From an uncultured Alphaproteobacteria bacterium (GTDB lineage: Bacteria > Pseudomonadota > Alphaproteobacteria > Micavibrionales > Micavibrionaceae), in assembly GCA_946481075.1 (NCBI GenBank), contig CAMLMC010000001.1:1240001-1304000 (forward strand): DNA of 64,000 nucleotides, in the 5' to 3' direction. The notes beneath the pieces are model-generated. The model was not told where the DNA came from, did not search any database, and saw only the letters and a list, made by a program, of their open reading frames with translations. Below are positions 34,004-44,200 of this stretch, piece after piece. The position numbers and the translations under genes were made by a program. Each line of letters begins with the position of its first letter. The first letter of the stretch is position 1.

Positions 34004-37000
34004 TTAAGGGGTTAAGGCATTAGGAATGAGTTTTTCAACGGGCTTGCGTCCAAACCGCCAGAACAAAAGTGGCCGAACGGTAAGGTCGAGCAATGTACTT
34101 GTGAAAAGTCCGCTGAAAATCACCACCGCAACTGGATAGATGATTTCGCGCCCCGGCTGCCCTGCCGACATCAGGATTGGCACAAGCGCAAGCGATGCCG
34201 TCAGAGCCGTCATCATAACGGGAACAATCCGTTCCGCCGTTCCACGGTAGATCATGGCAAGGTCAAACTTCTCTCCCTCATGCTCCATCAAATGGATGTA
34301 ATGCGCAATCATGAGAATGCCGTTCCTTGCCGCAATCCCTGTCAATGCGACAAAGCCAACAAGCGTAGCAATCGAGAAAATACCGCCCGTCAACCAAATA
34401 CCAATCGCTGCACCGATAAATGCCAATGGAATTGCCAGCATTACCTGCACCGAGAGATTGACACTCTTGAAATGCACATAGAGGACAAGGAACATGCCGA
34501 GCAGTGAAAGGATAGAAAGCATACCAATCATCTTACTGGCACTAGCCTGACTTTCAAACTGACCGCTATAGGTGATGTAATAGCCCTCGGGCAATTGCAC
34601 CTTATCATTGATAGAAGTCTTTATTTCGTCCACCACGCCAACTAGATCGCGTGCGCTGCTATTCGCCTGAACGATGATGCGGCGCTGCGCATTGTCACGG
34701 TTGATAAGGTTTGCGCCCTTTGCCTCTTCCACATCTGCAACGAGGGATAAAGGAATTACGTGATCATCCGCCGTGGAAATCGGAATTTGGCGAATAGCCT
34801 CGGCAGAATCCCGCGCTTCATCTTTCAATCGCATGATGATGTCATGGGATCGTTCGCCATCGAGAATAGTCCCGACCGTTTCGCCCTGCATCGCCATCTG
34901 CGCATACTGGGCAACCTCACCCGGCATCATGCCGCGCCCAGCTGCCGCCTCGCGATCCACATTCACATGAAGCTGCGGTATCAACACTTGTTTTTCAACC
35001 GCAAGATCGACCACGCCCGGAACATTTTCCATGGCGGATTTTATCTCTTCCGCTTTGGTGCGCAGCATGTTCAGATCAGGACCGAATAATTTAATGGCAA
35101 TTTGCGCCTGCACGCCAGAAAGCATGTGATCGATACGGTGAGAAATAGGCTGCCCCACCTCCACGGAGATACCGGGGATCGTGTCAAGTTTTGCGCGAAT
35201 ATCCGTAAAGATTTCAGAGCGGCTTCGATCCGATGGTAGAAGCGTTGCTTCCAGCTCTGTTGCATAGACGCCCTTAACGTGATCATCCCGTTCGGCGCGT
35301 CCGGCGCGGCGGGATGTTTTTTCAATCTCAGGCAACTCCTGCATCAATTTTTCCGCGATATTACCGATGCGGTTGCTTTCGGCCAGAGATGTACCCGGTT
35401 TTTGAAAGATCGTGATGGTGACGCTGCCTTCATTGAACTGCGGCAAAAATTCACGTCCAAAGCTGACAAAACCGAGAAGCGAGGCAATAAATGCAAGCGC
35501 AATCACTGTGAACACCAGAGTGCTTCGCGGGAACAGACGATCCAGCACCCATTTCTGGGAGGCCTTTACATTCCGTATCATCCAGCCGTCTTGTTCCGCA
35601 TGAAGCCTTTTCAGTTTTGGCAGCATGTAGGCGCACAAAGCCGGAGTGACCGTGAGAGAGACAAGAAGCGATGCCAGAATGGAAATAATGTAGGCAATAC
35701 CAAGTGGCGTGAAGATACGTCCCTCTATCCCCTGCATCGCAAAGAGCGGTACAAAGACAAGCACAACGATGATGGTTGCAAAGATGATGGAGCCACGCAC
35801 CTCGGACAAGGAAATACGAATAACATCGAGCGGATCTTTTTTGTTTCCCGCCAGCCTGTTTTCCCGCAGACGCCGATAGACGTTTTCGACGCCGACAATA
35901 GCATCATCCACCAGTTCACCAATAGCCACAGCCAGACCGCCGAGCGTCATCGTGTTAATCGACAACCCCATCCAGTGAAAGACTATTGCCGTCACGATCA
36001 AGGAAAGAGGAATGGCTGTCAGGGTAATAAAGGTCGTCCTGAAATTCAACAAGAACACAGTCAGAACCAGCATAACGAGGATCGATCCATCACGAAGAGC
36101 TTCTTCCACATTATGGATTGCGCGTTCGATGAAATTCGCCTGACGGAAGATATTATCGTGCAACACCATGCCGGACGGCAGACTGGCCTTAATCCCCTTT
36201 ATTTCCTCTTCGATGCTGGCCGTCAAACCCAGTGTATCGGCATCAGGCTGTTTCTGGATGGAAAGAATCACCGCAGGGGTCATATCGATACTGGCATCCC
36301 CGCGTTTTCCAAGCGGGCCGCCAATGCGAATCTCTGCCACCTGTTCAAGGCGGATGGGCGGCGCATCATCGCCTGTTTTTGGCAAGGGTGAGCGCGCCAG
36401 ATCATCAATCGAACCGACACGGCCATTCACGCGGATAAGGCTTTCGGTGTAATCCGAAATCATAAATCCGCCAGTGGCATTCACATTGGCTCCCTCAATA
36501 GCTGCCTTTACATCATGCAGTGTTTTACCGTATTGCGTCAGTTTCACCGGATCGACCAGAACCTGATATTGCATCAGATCGCCGCCTAGCACCGTTATCT
36601 CTGCGATGCCCGGAATAGAGAGAAGACGATTTCTGATGTCCCATTCCGCATAGGTGCGAATATCCATGGATGTTACATTGGGATCATTCGATGTCAGGCC
36701 GATTTGAAAAACTTCGCCCATGATGGAAGCGATTGGCCCCATGTAAGGATCAACTCCTTGCGGTAATATCTCGCGGGCTCCTTGCAGTTTCTCGGCAACT
36801 GTTTGGCGTGCAATGTAAATATCCGTCGTCCAATCAAATTCAACCCAGATAAGCGACAAGCCAACCATGGAGGATGAACGCACACGGTCTACCCCCGGCG
36901 CACCGTTAACGGCGGCCTCAATAGGACGCGTGACTAGCGTTTCTACCTCTTCCGCCGCCAGTCCGGACGACTCACTAAAAATCGTCACCGTTGGGCGGTT

Positions 37001-37126
37001 AAGGTTTGGAAATACGTCCACGGGGAGTTTGGTTGTAACCCATGCACCATAGGCCGTCATAAGAAGCGTCATCACCAGAACGAGCAGACGATGGCGAATG
37101 GAGAAATCAATCAGAGCGTTGATCAT
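34004..37126 (-). CDS. Heavy-metal RND efflux pump, CusA/CzcA family
   Basis: A 1040-residue inner-membrane pump. It begins MINALIDFSIRHRLLVLVMT, with the first membrane helix. The HME-type motif in helix 4 is visible as AIGELVDDAIVGVENVYRRL. The two halves, each six helices with large periplasmic loops, are complete, and the C-terminal transmembrane block ends DLTVRPLLFWRFGRKPVEKL. It expels cations (Cu/Ag or Zn/Co/Cd) with the adaptor and outer-membrane genes upstream. The exact metal cannot be read. Confidence 0.93.
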   Translation of the reverse strand: MINALIDFSIRHRLLVLVMTLLMTAYGAWVTTKLPVDVFPNLNRPTVTIFSESSGLAAEEVETLVTRPIEAAVNGAPGVDRVRSSSMVGLSLIWVEFDWTTDIYIARQTVAEKLQGAREILPQGVDPYMGPIASIMGEVFQIGLTSNDPNVTSMDIRTYAEWDIRNRLLSIPGIAEITVLGGDLMQYQVLVDPVKLTQYGKTLHDVKAAIEGANVNATGGFMISDYTESLIRVNGRVGSIDDLARSPLPKTGDDAPPIRLEQVAEIRIGGPLGKRGDASIDMTPAVILSIQKQPDADTLGLTASIEEEIKGIKASLPSGMVLHDNIFRQANFIERAIHNVEEALRDGSILVMLVLTVFLLNFRTTFITLTAIPLSLIVTAIVFHWMGLSINTMTLGGLAVAIGELVDDAIVGVENVYRRLRENRLAGNKKDPLDVIRISLSEVRGSIIFATIIVVLVFVPLFAMQGIEGRIFTPLGIAYIISILASLLVSLTVTPALCAYMLPKLKRLHAEQDGWMIRNVKASQKWVLDRLFPRSTLVFTVIALAFIASLLGFVSFGREFLPQFNEGSVTITIFQKPGTSLAESNRIGNIAEKLMQELPEIEKTSRRAGRAERDDHVKGVYATELEATLLPSDRSRSEIFTDIRAKLDTIPGISVEVGQPISHRIDHMLSGVQAQIAIKLFGPDLNMLRTKAEEIKSAMENVPGVVDLAVEKQVLIPQLHVNVDREAAAGRGMMPGEVAQYAQMAMQGETVGTILDGERSHDIIMRLKDEARDSAEAIRQIPISTADDHVIPLSLVADVEEAKGANLINRDNAQRRIIVQANSSARDLVGVVDEIKTSINDKVQLPEGYYITYSGQFESQASASKMIGMLSILSLLGMFLVLYVHFKSVNLSVQVMLAIPLAFIGAAIGIWLTGGIFSIATLVGFVALTGIAARNGILMIAHYIHLMEHEGEKFDLAMIYRGTAERIVPVMMTALTASLALVPILMSAGQPGREIIYPVAVVIFSGLFTSTLLDLTVRPLLFWRFGRKPVEKLIPNALTP

Positions 37127-37138
37127 AATAAAATACCC

Positions 37139-38083
37139 TTAATGGCTGTGGCCGTGTTCATCGACCGCTCCGCCTTCTTTGGGCGGGGTGATGAATTGCA
37201 ATTGATAATTTCCGAGGGTAACAACCTGTTCATCCGGCAAGACGCCATCGATGATTTCACGCAAGGCCCCGTATTTTTCGCCCAGCGTGACATCACGGCG
37301 GTAAAAGTGATCATCTTCACGGACATAGACAAAATAATTTCCTAGTTCACCCAGAACGGCACGCTGCGGAACAACCAGTGCCATAGATTGTTCACCCACA
37401 TGAACAGACAATTTAGCCTGCATATTCGCCAGCAACTTTCCTTCCGGATTTTCAACAAGGCAGTCAATTTCACGAATGCGGCTTCCGGATTGTAAGGTCG
37501 CATCAATGTGATGAACTACACCCTCAAAGACCTCGCCCTGCAATGCAGGCGTTGTAAGGGTAATCTTTTGCCCGATGCGTATATCGCCCTGCGCCATATC
37601 TTCATAAGCCTGCCCCCGCACCAGAACGACAGACAGATCGGCAAGACGAACCAATTCCTGATCGGGTGTAATGGCCTGCCCGATGACTACATTTTGTTCG
37701 GTAACAAAACCATCAATAGGAGACGCCAGCGTGACAGGCGGATTACCAACCAGACGCGGTTGAACGACCACAATTTTATCACCCTTTTTAACTTCCTCTC
37801 CCGGATGCACGAATATATTTGAAATCGTACCTTCGGCACGCGCACTGATGATGGCCTGTCTTTCGGGGAAATAGTCCACATTGGCCGTTATATCGGCGGT
37901 CTTTGACACATCTTGCAAATTGGCTACCGCCGTTTGGATACCAAGGTTGGTGATCATGGCTTCGGTCAGAACAATTTCGCTTAAAGGACCGCCACTATCG
38001 CCCGGTGTTCCATGGCCCTCATGGGATAATGCAGGAGAGATCAAAGCAATCATCAGGCAGATTGAAAGAAGTAATTTTTTCAT
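37139..38083 (-). CDS. Periplasmic adaptor (membrane fusion) protein of the RND pump
   Basis: A 314-residue protein with signal peptide MKKLLLSICLMIALISPALS, then a His-rich segment HEGHGTPG. The lipoyl/barrel-sandwich motif GTISNIFVHPGEEVKKGDKI and a beta-barrel domain follow, and the protein ends in HGHSH. His-rich ends suggest metal binding. It links the inner-membrane pump to the outer-membrane channel. Its start overlaps the upstream gene by 4 bases and it is 12 bases before the pump gene. Confidence 0.92.
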   Translation of the reverse strand: MKKLLLSICLMIALISPALSHEGHGTPGDSGGPLSEIVLTEAMITNLGIQTAVANLQDVSKTADITANVDYFPERQAIISARAEGTISNIFVHPGEEVKKGDKIVVVQPRLVGNPPVTLASPIDGFVTEQNVVIGQAITPDQELVRLADLSVVLVRGQAYEDMAQGDIRIGQKITLTTPALQGEVFEGVVHHIDATLQSGSRIREIDCLVENPEGKLLANMQAKLSVHVGEQSMALVVPQRAVLGELGNYFVYVREDDHFYRRDVTLGEKYGALREIIDGVLPDEQVVTLGNYQLQFITPPKEGGAVDEHGHSH

Positions 38084-39348
38084 TGGGTAACCTCTTGCGG
38101 CAAAGCGCCGGTTTCTAGAGAAAGGATATGACGGGCTTCGACAGCATCAAGAATGGCTTGCAGGGCTTCTTGTTCCGAATCGAACAAACGCTCGCGAATT
38201 TGCCACAAGGCGGCAGCATCGGTTTGTCCGGCATTGAAGCTTTTCTGTGCCTGAGTGAAGGCTTTGCGATAGTTCGGAAGGGCTTCCTTCTCCAAAGCCA
38301 CGATGCGCCTGTCCAATTGATCCAGTGTTTCCGAGATGCGCTTTAATCTTTCGGACAATGGCAATGCCTGCAAACTATCGAGCTGTCGCTGTGCATATTG
38401 TTTTGCGGCATTTGCCTTCTTACGTTCGGTTTGATTCTGATCCCATAGAGGAATAGTCAATACGACCCCAACCCCTACACTTTCTTCATCATCATCTGGA
38501 TTGCGCCCATAGATAAAACGTGGGGCGATTTCGGGAACAAAACTATCCGCTGACGCAGCCTGTCTTTGGCGTTCTGCTGCTTGTAGATCAGCTTCTAGCA
38601 GTCGCACCAGACTGGCATTCTGTCGGGCATGTGCTTCAAGCTGTGACACATCGGTATTGAAGGCCAGCAGGGATGGTTTTGCCAGCTCTGCATTTGTAAG
38701 ATTAATGCCTGTCGCCTTTTCCAATTGCAGGCGTAGAAGCTGTTCTTCGGTCTTGATTTTCTCAAGATCACTACCAAATTTGGCAGCATCACCCGTAAAC
38801 AAACTTCCCTCGCTGACGGGAGACTGACCAGCCGCAACAAACTTTTCGATCCGGCGGGAAATTTCCTGCGCTCTCTTTTGGAAATCTGTATAGAGGCGCG
38901 TCTTCTCTTGGGCCTGCCACGCCTTGGCATATAGTGTTTTGGCATTCCAGTACGCTTGGAGCAATCCGTGCTGTTCTCGCAATTCCGCCTGCTGATACAA
39001 GGCATTCGACAGTGCTGATCGCTTCCCTGTCATTTGGGAGAATTTCAGCGGCTGTTCGATCTCCACATCATAGCTATTTGTGTCGTCAGCACGTGAGGTC
39101 GTCCTGACAGCGCCTAATTCCACGGTGGGATTGGCCAATTTTCCAGCCTGTTCTGCATCTGCTTTTTCAAACGCAGCGTCCTTATAGACAGACTGATAGG
39201 CAGGACTGGCCTGCACCGCAGCCTGCAAAATCGCGGCTTCACTGATTTTAGTGCTCTGCGCATAAGCCGCAGGAGACAGCATAAAGACACTCAGTCCTAA
39301 TGCCAAACAACGCACGAGCCCAGAAGACCCGGCAAAATTCATTGTCAT
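38080..39348 (-). CDS. TolC-like outer-membrane efflux channel (CusC/CzcC type)
   Basis: A 422-residue protein. The N-terminal signal peptide ends near AAYA (GLSVFMLSPAAYAQSTKISE). The rest is two repeats of long amphipathic helices (EAILQAAVQASPAYQSVYKD; QARKNASLVRLLEADLQ-like segments) typical of OEP proteins, with no membrane helix. It is first of the three pump genes, with 4-base overlap to the adaptor gene. Confidence 0.9.
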   Translation of the reverse strand: MTMNFAGSSGLVRCLALGLSVFMLSPAAYAQSTKISEAAILQAAVQASPAYQSVYKDAAFEKADAEQAGKLANPTVELGAVRTTSRADDTNSYDVEIEQPLKFSQMTGKRSALSNALYQQAELREQHGLLQAYWNAKTLYAKAWQAQEKTRLYTDFQKRAQEISRRIEKFVAAGQSPVSEGSLFTGDAAKFGSDLEKIKTEEQLLRLQLEKATGINLTNAELAKPSLLAFNTDVSQLEAHARQNASLVRLLEADLQAAERQRQAASADSFVPEIAPRFIYGRNPDDDEESVGVGVVLTIPLWDQNQTERKKANAAKQYAQRQLDSLQALPLSERLKRISETLDQLDRRIVALEKEALPNYRKAFTQAQKSFNAGQTDAAALWQIRERLFDSEQEALQAILDAVEARHILSLETGALPQEVTQ

Positions 39349-39439
39349 TGTATAATTCCTTGTTTGATCGTAATCAGCGCGTGAACGCGCTTTGCCGCAT
39401 AGGCATCGTTACAGACACGCCGGGCGTAGTCCGTTTACA

Positions 39440-39781
39440 TCAAGCAAGGGTTCTGGGAGGGCGAAGAAGAGAGAATAGGTACTCGCCTGTAAACTCATCT
39501 CCCACAGGAATGAATGCGGCGGCAAGCACAAACAGGATGTCTGGCGTTTTCGTACTAGAAACGATTGCATGGGAAGCACAGCAATGGTGACAATCCATGC
39601 AAATTCCGTCTAATGTATTTTTTTCATCCGCATGGTTGGTGCAATCATGCGGAGCATCAGAGTGGTCATGGATGTGATCGGAAACAGACGGACTACAGGC
39701 CTCATCGGCAAAAGCGTGGGCGGCAGCCGAAAAGGCACCGAACGAAATCGCCATGATGAGCATCAGTATGAAAACCCGCAT
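39440..39781 (-). CDS. Small exported Cys/His-rich protein upstream of the efflux operon
   Basis: A 113-residue protein with signal peptide MRVFILMLIMAISFGAFSAA. The mature part is rich in His and Cys (DHIHDHSDAPHDCTNHADEK; CMDCHHCCASHAIV) and ends in a hydrophobic helix. The CMDCHHCC cluster suggests metal binding or sensing. It resembles small companions of metal-resistance operons, but no defined family was assigned. It lies 91 bases before the channel gene and is probably the first gene of the efflux transcript. Confidence 0.75.
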   Translation of the reverse strand: MRVFILMLIMAISFGAFSAAAHAFADEACSPSVSDHIHDHSDAPHDCTNHADEKNTLDGICMDCHHCCASHAIVSSTKTPDILFVLAAAFIPVGDEFTGEYLFSLLRPPRTLA

Positions 39782-39892
39782 GTGTCAACTTTAGCAGACG
39801 GTCATTATTGTTGCAACCGCACAATTTTTAGAAACCGTTGGTCACATATCGAATTTCATTTCAGAACAAAGCAGTAACTGACAACAAATCCC

Positions 39893-39928
39893 AAAAGGCA
39901 CACTGATGGCACATTAGTGTGCTAATGG
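39893..39928 (-). repeat. Internal integrase-arm-like repeat between cargo blocks
   Basis: AAAAGGCACACTGATGGCAC followed by ATTAG nearly matches the inverted arm repeat beside the integrase at 50806-50829 (AAAAGGCACACTCACGGCAC, ATTA), with differences only in the spacer. It continues into a 6-bp inverted repeat CATTAG/CTAATG (39912-39928). It sits exactly between the efflux and the SIR2 cargo and overlaps the end of the DUF5681 gene. Confidence 0.55.
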
Positions 39929-40294
39929 AGGACTACCAACATTGAAAGTTAGCTCTTTTGCATCGTCTCCAGCTCCGACTACAACATGTCCCATTTGAGT
40001 ATAGGTATGCTTAACCTCGGAAGAATCCGTCATCTTGCCGTGAACAGTATCTTGGATTTCTTTAATGGCTGCGATATCGCCAGAGAGAGCTTTTTTGATC
40101 AAAGCCAAGGCAATCGCATCTTCAACCGTGATCCTACCTTCTAGTTCAAAAGGAATATCCGAAGGATTGTCTTTGAGGTTGGCCGCAAGATAACGCTTAA
40201 GAATTGTAGCACGGTTCAATGCACCCCTCGGTTTCCCCGCAGGATTTCCAGATTGTCCCTCTTGCCAAGGTGTAAGATTTTCTGAATTTGCCAC
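39914..40294 (-). CDS. DUF5681-domain protein
   Basis: A 126-residue protein whose N-terminal QEGQSGNPAGKPRGALNR motif is diagnostic for DUF5681, a domain common on phages and islands and sometimes linked to small terminase-like DNA-binding proteins. The rest is helical (VEDAIALALIKKALSGDIAA) without catalytic motifs. It is the last gene of the SIR2 operon direction, about 108 bases after the CoiA-like gene, so co-transcription is likely but not certain. Confidence 0.75.
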   Translation of the reverse strand: MANSENLTPWQEGQSGNPAGKPRGALNRATILKRYLAANLKDNPSDIPFELEGRITVEDAIALALIKKALSGDIAAIKEIQDTVHGKMTDSSEVKHTYTQMGHVVVGAGDDAKELTFNVGSPPLAH

Positions 40295-40402
40295 TGTTCC
40301 CTCACTGTATCTTAGAATAAACCTTCACAGATTCACCGTAAAGACCCATTAAGATTTTTACGCAATCTGTTTTAGTCTAACAATGAGGTTAGTTATTCCA
40401 TA

Positions 40403-41191
40403 TTACAAACGCCTTCTACGACGATAATTATATCTCGGTTGTAACAAGGGAAACGGCATTTGAACCATACGCTGCTGTGGCTGCATATTGGATGTTACCG
40501 CCTCCATGATTTGCTTTATAGGTAGAAGCTCCGCACGGCTACATACCGTCTTCACCAAATCCTGCCTCGCTATGCCGACAACTACAGAATATCTCCCTGC
40601 TCGCCCCGGAAGTAAGCACCAAAGAGTATTTCGCAAAATATCAGGCTGTTCGTTTTGCTCAATACCCTGAAAGTCAAAAATAACTGGAACTGCACTTCCA
40701 AGCCAATCACTAGGAAAACACTCTTCCGGAAAATTCAGGCAGAAAAATCCGCTTTTATTTAATCGTAAAAAACTAGGCCATGCCTTTTGAAAGTGGGGAT
40801 AATCTCTTTTCAAACGGGTTCCATCAACGACCCATATCATATTTTGATAAAACTTCTCACGATCCATCCGTTCTTCTGGCTTAAGATGAGAATGTTGAAA
40901 TTCAATTACTAGCCCATGCTCAGTAAATACATCAGCAATATGTTTTTCGTTCGTTTTGGGATCAAACTTGATGATCTCTTGCCATGTAGCAGAAAAATTA
41001 TTTTTCCAATTTCGATGCCAATCCGTCTCCGGCTCCCACCACCTATCACACATTCTCTCAGCTTTGTGCGCCCAGTGCCAAATTCTACGCGTTCCACATT
41101 TTGCAACAACAGGATGCGAGCATCCCGGACACAGCCCTTTTAAATCAGGTGCAGCATCAACTCTTTCATTATTTACCAATGCAAAACGCAT
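40403..41191 (-). CDS. CoiA-like (competence protein family) putative nuclease
   Basis: 262 residues from ATG at 41191, chosen because GGGGGAGG lies 5 bases before it; a GTG at 41206 adds five residues. The N-terminus has a zinc-ribbon-like CPGCSHPVVAKC and a WHWAHK segment. The central region ETDWHRNWKNNF then HIADVFTEHGLVIEFQHS matches the PD-(D/E)XK-type nuclease core of CoiA-like proteins. The Arg-rich tail (YRRRRRL) may bind DNA. It starts 15 bases after the SIR2 gene stops, so the two are translationally close. Confidence 0.78.
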   Translation of the reverse strand: MRFALVNNERVDAAPDLKGLCPGCSHPVVAKCGTRRIWHWAHKAERMCDRWWEPETDWHRNWKNNFSATWQEIIKFDPKTNEKHIADVFTEHGLVIEFQHSHLKPEERMDREKFYQNMIWVVDGTRLKRDYPHFQKAWPSFLRLNKSGFFCLNFPEECFPSDWLGSAVPVIFDFQGIEQNEQPDILRNTLWCLLPGRAGRYSVVVGIARQDLVKTVCSRAELLPIKQIMEAVTSNMQPQQRMVQMPFPLLQPRYNYRRRRRL

Positions 41192-41206
41192 CAAAGCCTC
41201 CCCCAC

Positions 41207-44200
41207 TTAAACATCATTCAATCGAGCCTTAAGCTCAATTAGCCGAGGGTCATTAAGAAGCTTCGGATCAGATGATTCTAAAGTCCTCAACACATCTTGG
41301 GTTTGGTAAGGCCATCTTTCTGGCCGCTCTGGAAGGATGGCATATAAGAGTTCTAGCAAGTCTTTAGGATACTTCGACGCTATATCATTTCCCGACTTCC
41401 TCATCTCTGGAAGATAGAAATGTTCATTGCTAATTTTTGACACAAGTTGGGATACTAGTTTGCTAACAGTTGGGAAGTTTTCTTCCTGTGCCAAAGCAAT
41501 ATCACATAGCCTAGCCGAAGCTTTTGCCGTTCTAACCTTTTTATGCTTAGGCCAAACATTCTTTAAAAACGGAACAACCTGCTTATGCCAACGCAGTTTT
41601 TTATCCTGTGACCATCTTTCCAAATGCCATAGAACCTGTGTACGGAAGTTTTCAGGCGCATCGAGTAATACGCTTCTCATTTCCGCATCTGAAATAAAAC
41701 GTTCTTTATCATCATCTTTTGAACCCCAGCCCGACAGCAATAGACCAGACAATATTTCTGTATGCCGCTTTCGATCCGATAGCTTTTCGTGGGCCATTTT
41801 CAGAAGGAACGGCTTTATTTTCACATATAACTCAGCTTGTGGAACTCTTGCTCCCCACATGAATCCTGCCCATATTGCATCTTTATCGTTCTTATCTGAG
41901 GTTTCAGTCTCAAGAATCTTTAATATGTGGGATGTTGTCCATTTAGGATCAATGGTAAAGAACCAAGATAAATTAAAAGAGAAAATTACCATTGCATAAC
42001 GACCAGCATCTCCCGGAAGAGCAAGCAACTCATTGGTTTTTTTCAACCATTCTTTAGGGTATCCCTTTCCGGCTTTAAGTCCCTCTTTTTTCGGATCAGT
42101 CATATGCAATTCTGCAAGATTTCCGGAGGGGGCATTAATAGCCTCACTCGTCCAATCCACATCTTGCTCTTCTTTTCTAACAAGGGCTGAACCAGAGAAA
42201 TCTTCATTCAAGGTTATGACACGGATAAATTTAACCCAAAGCTCTGAAAATAAGCTTGGGCATGAATCTCTTAGCACTGGGCCAGTATTCTCAAACCAGC
42301 GAGATGCGGTTAAAAGTATGTCTTTGAAATGATCATCAGGGATTTGGGAAACTCTTCCCCCAATCAATATTTTTAAGCGTAGAGAATCTTGCTTACGTTT
42401 ATCTCTTGATAAAAAAGTTTCCCAAAAATTTTCAGAAAAAGAACCTGCTTTCAGCTCTAGGGATAAAGCAGCTATAGCTCGTAAGGGCGCATCATCGCAT
42501 AGACCGGAGAATGGTGCATATTCAACCAACTGTGAGTAATCGCGGCCTTTTCCTTTATCGGCTTTCGATAAAATCTCTGATAACGGAAGCTCTTTTAGAG
42601 AAGTCCAGTCGGTGTCTGTTCTTACCCAGCCCCCTCGCCCATCATGACTTTCCGCCGCCTTCCTAGCATACTCTAACTTCCATTCCGGAGCCCTTTTAAT
42701 AAGTTCCCGAGTCAACACTTCCAAATCAAAGCTTAAATCGCATCCTTGATCTTTTAACCAATGAAATCTATTAAGCCTAAAATAGGCCGAACGATTTTCA
42801 TGTTCCTCTTGCGACGATTTCTGCGGCTTGGGAGGCCCACTTAAAATTTTCTTTTCAATAAAAATACGGTTTTTCTTAGAAAGTCTTGCCCAATTTGACT
42901 TCAAGCAAAGTAATAAATCTCGCTCCCCCTTAAACGACCAAAAATCCTTGCCCTCCAGAGACAAAATTTCATTCATATACTCTGCTTCGTCTGCAATTCC
43001 CTCTTGTCCACATGCCCAAATGCGAAGTCTTGTAAATATTGGATCTTTTCTCCATGACTTATATTCTTGTTTTGCTCTCTTTTGATCCACCTTCATGAGA
43101 GCCTTATAAAGCTCAACAAAATGCAAAACATAGCCGGAAAGATCATGGCCTCTGACATAATCTTGTCCCTCCTGATCCTCATCAGGCTCTATCGAGCAGA
43201 GATCAAGCCAATAAGCGTAATCCATCTCCATATCTACGGCCTTCTCAATATTAGATCGAAAGCCATTAATTACCTTTGAAAGATATTCATTTGGTATTTT
43301 TAGATCATACAAACCTTCCGGATACTTAATATCCGCTCTCACAAATGAGCGTGCATCAAATTTTTCTCGATTATCTCTAGGAATTGAGCGATAGAGAGTA
43401 CCTTTCACGAGGTATGGGGCAGAGGTATTTATATATTCTCTGACAAGAACATTGCTCCATCCAAAGGAATTTACCCGGTTTTTAAACTCATACTCGTCAT
43501 ACTTTCCTCGACTTGAGAAATCGTTGATTTCAAAAATCGTATTCCAAGAAGATTTGGCGTCTTTAGTAAAAGATTTTGTCTTATCATTAGCAATTCTATG
43601 GCTCACAGCATTAACCAAGGCAGGATGCAACGCGCCCTGTTGCCCTGCCCACCAAACAGAAATTCTTTGGTGAGAAACTTTGCCAATCCATTGGGTTATG
43701 TACCATAAACGCGGAATTAGATCGGGGGGCGAACTAGAGTAAGCTCCCTTTGCCGAAGATAGGTTCCTTTCTTCAATCGCCTCGCTATCCTTTTTATATA
43801 TTTTGAAGGCATTCCATACCTCAACAGGAGCCTGCTGATATTCTTTATTCCTGCCCGAAGGCGGAGGATCATCATCCAAAGCATAAAGCTGATAAGGGTT
43901 GATAATTTTAGACTCAGAAGACAACGGATCATCCTTCTCCGTTTGTTTAAGCCTGATAGAAGGATCAAACACACAAAGCCATTCCGCAGGGATTGGAGGT
44001 TCCTCTTGCGAAAAAGCCCTAGCCCCTGCCTGAGTTTTTACCATATGAGCAACCATACCACGCTCATGAGGAAGTAATTTTGCAGGGCCTTTCTTAGCTT
44101 TGTTCAATACTTTCTTTTTCCACAAAGTAGGATCTTTTGATCTTACCGCCCATAATTCAAGCGTGTCCCATAAGGCACTGTGGCCTTTTTTGCTATCGAC

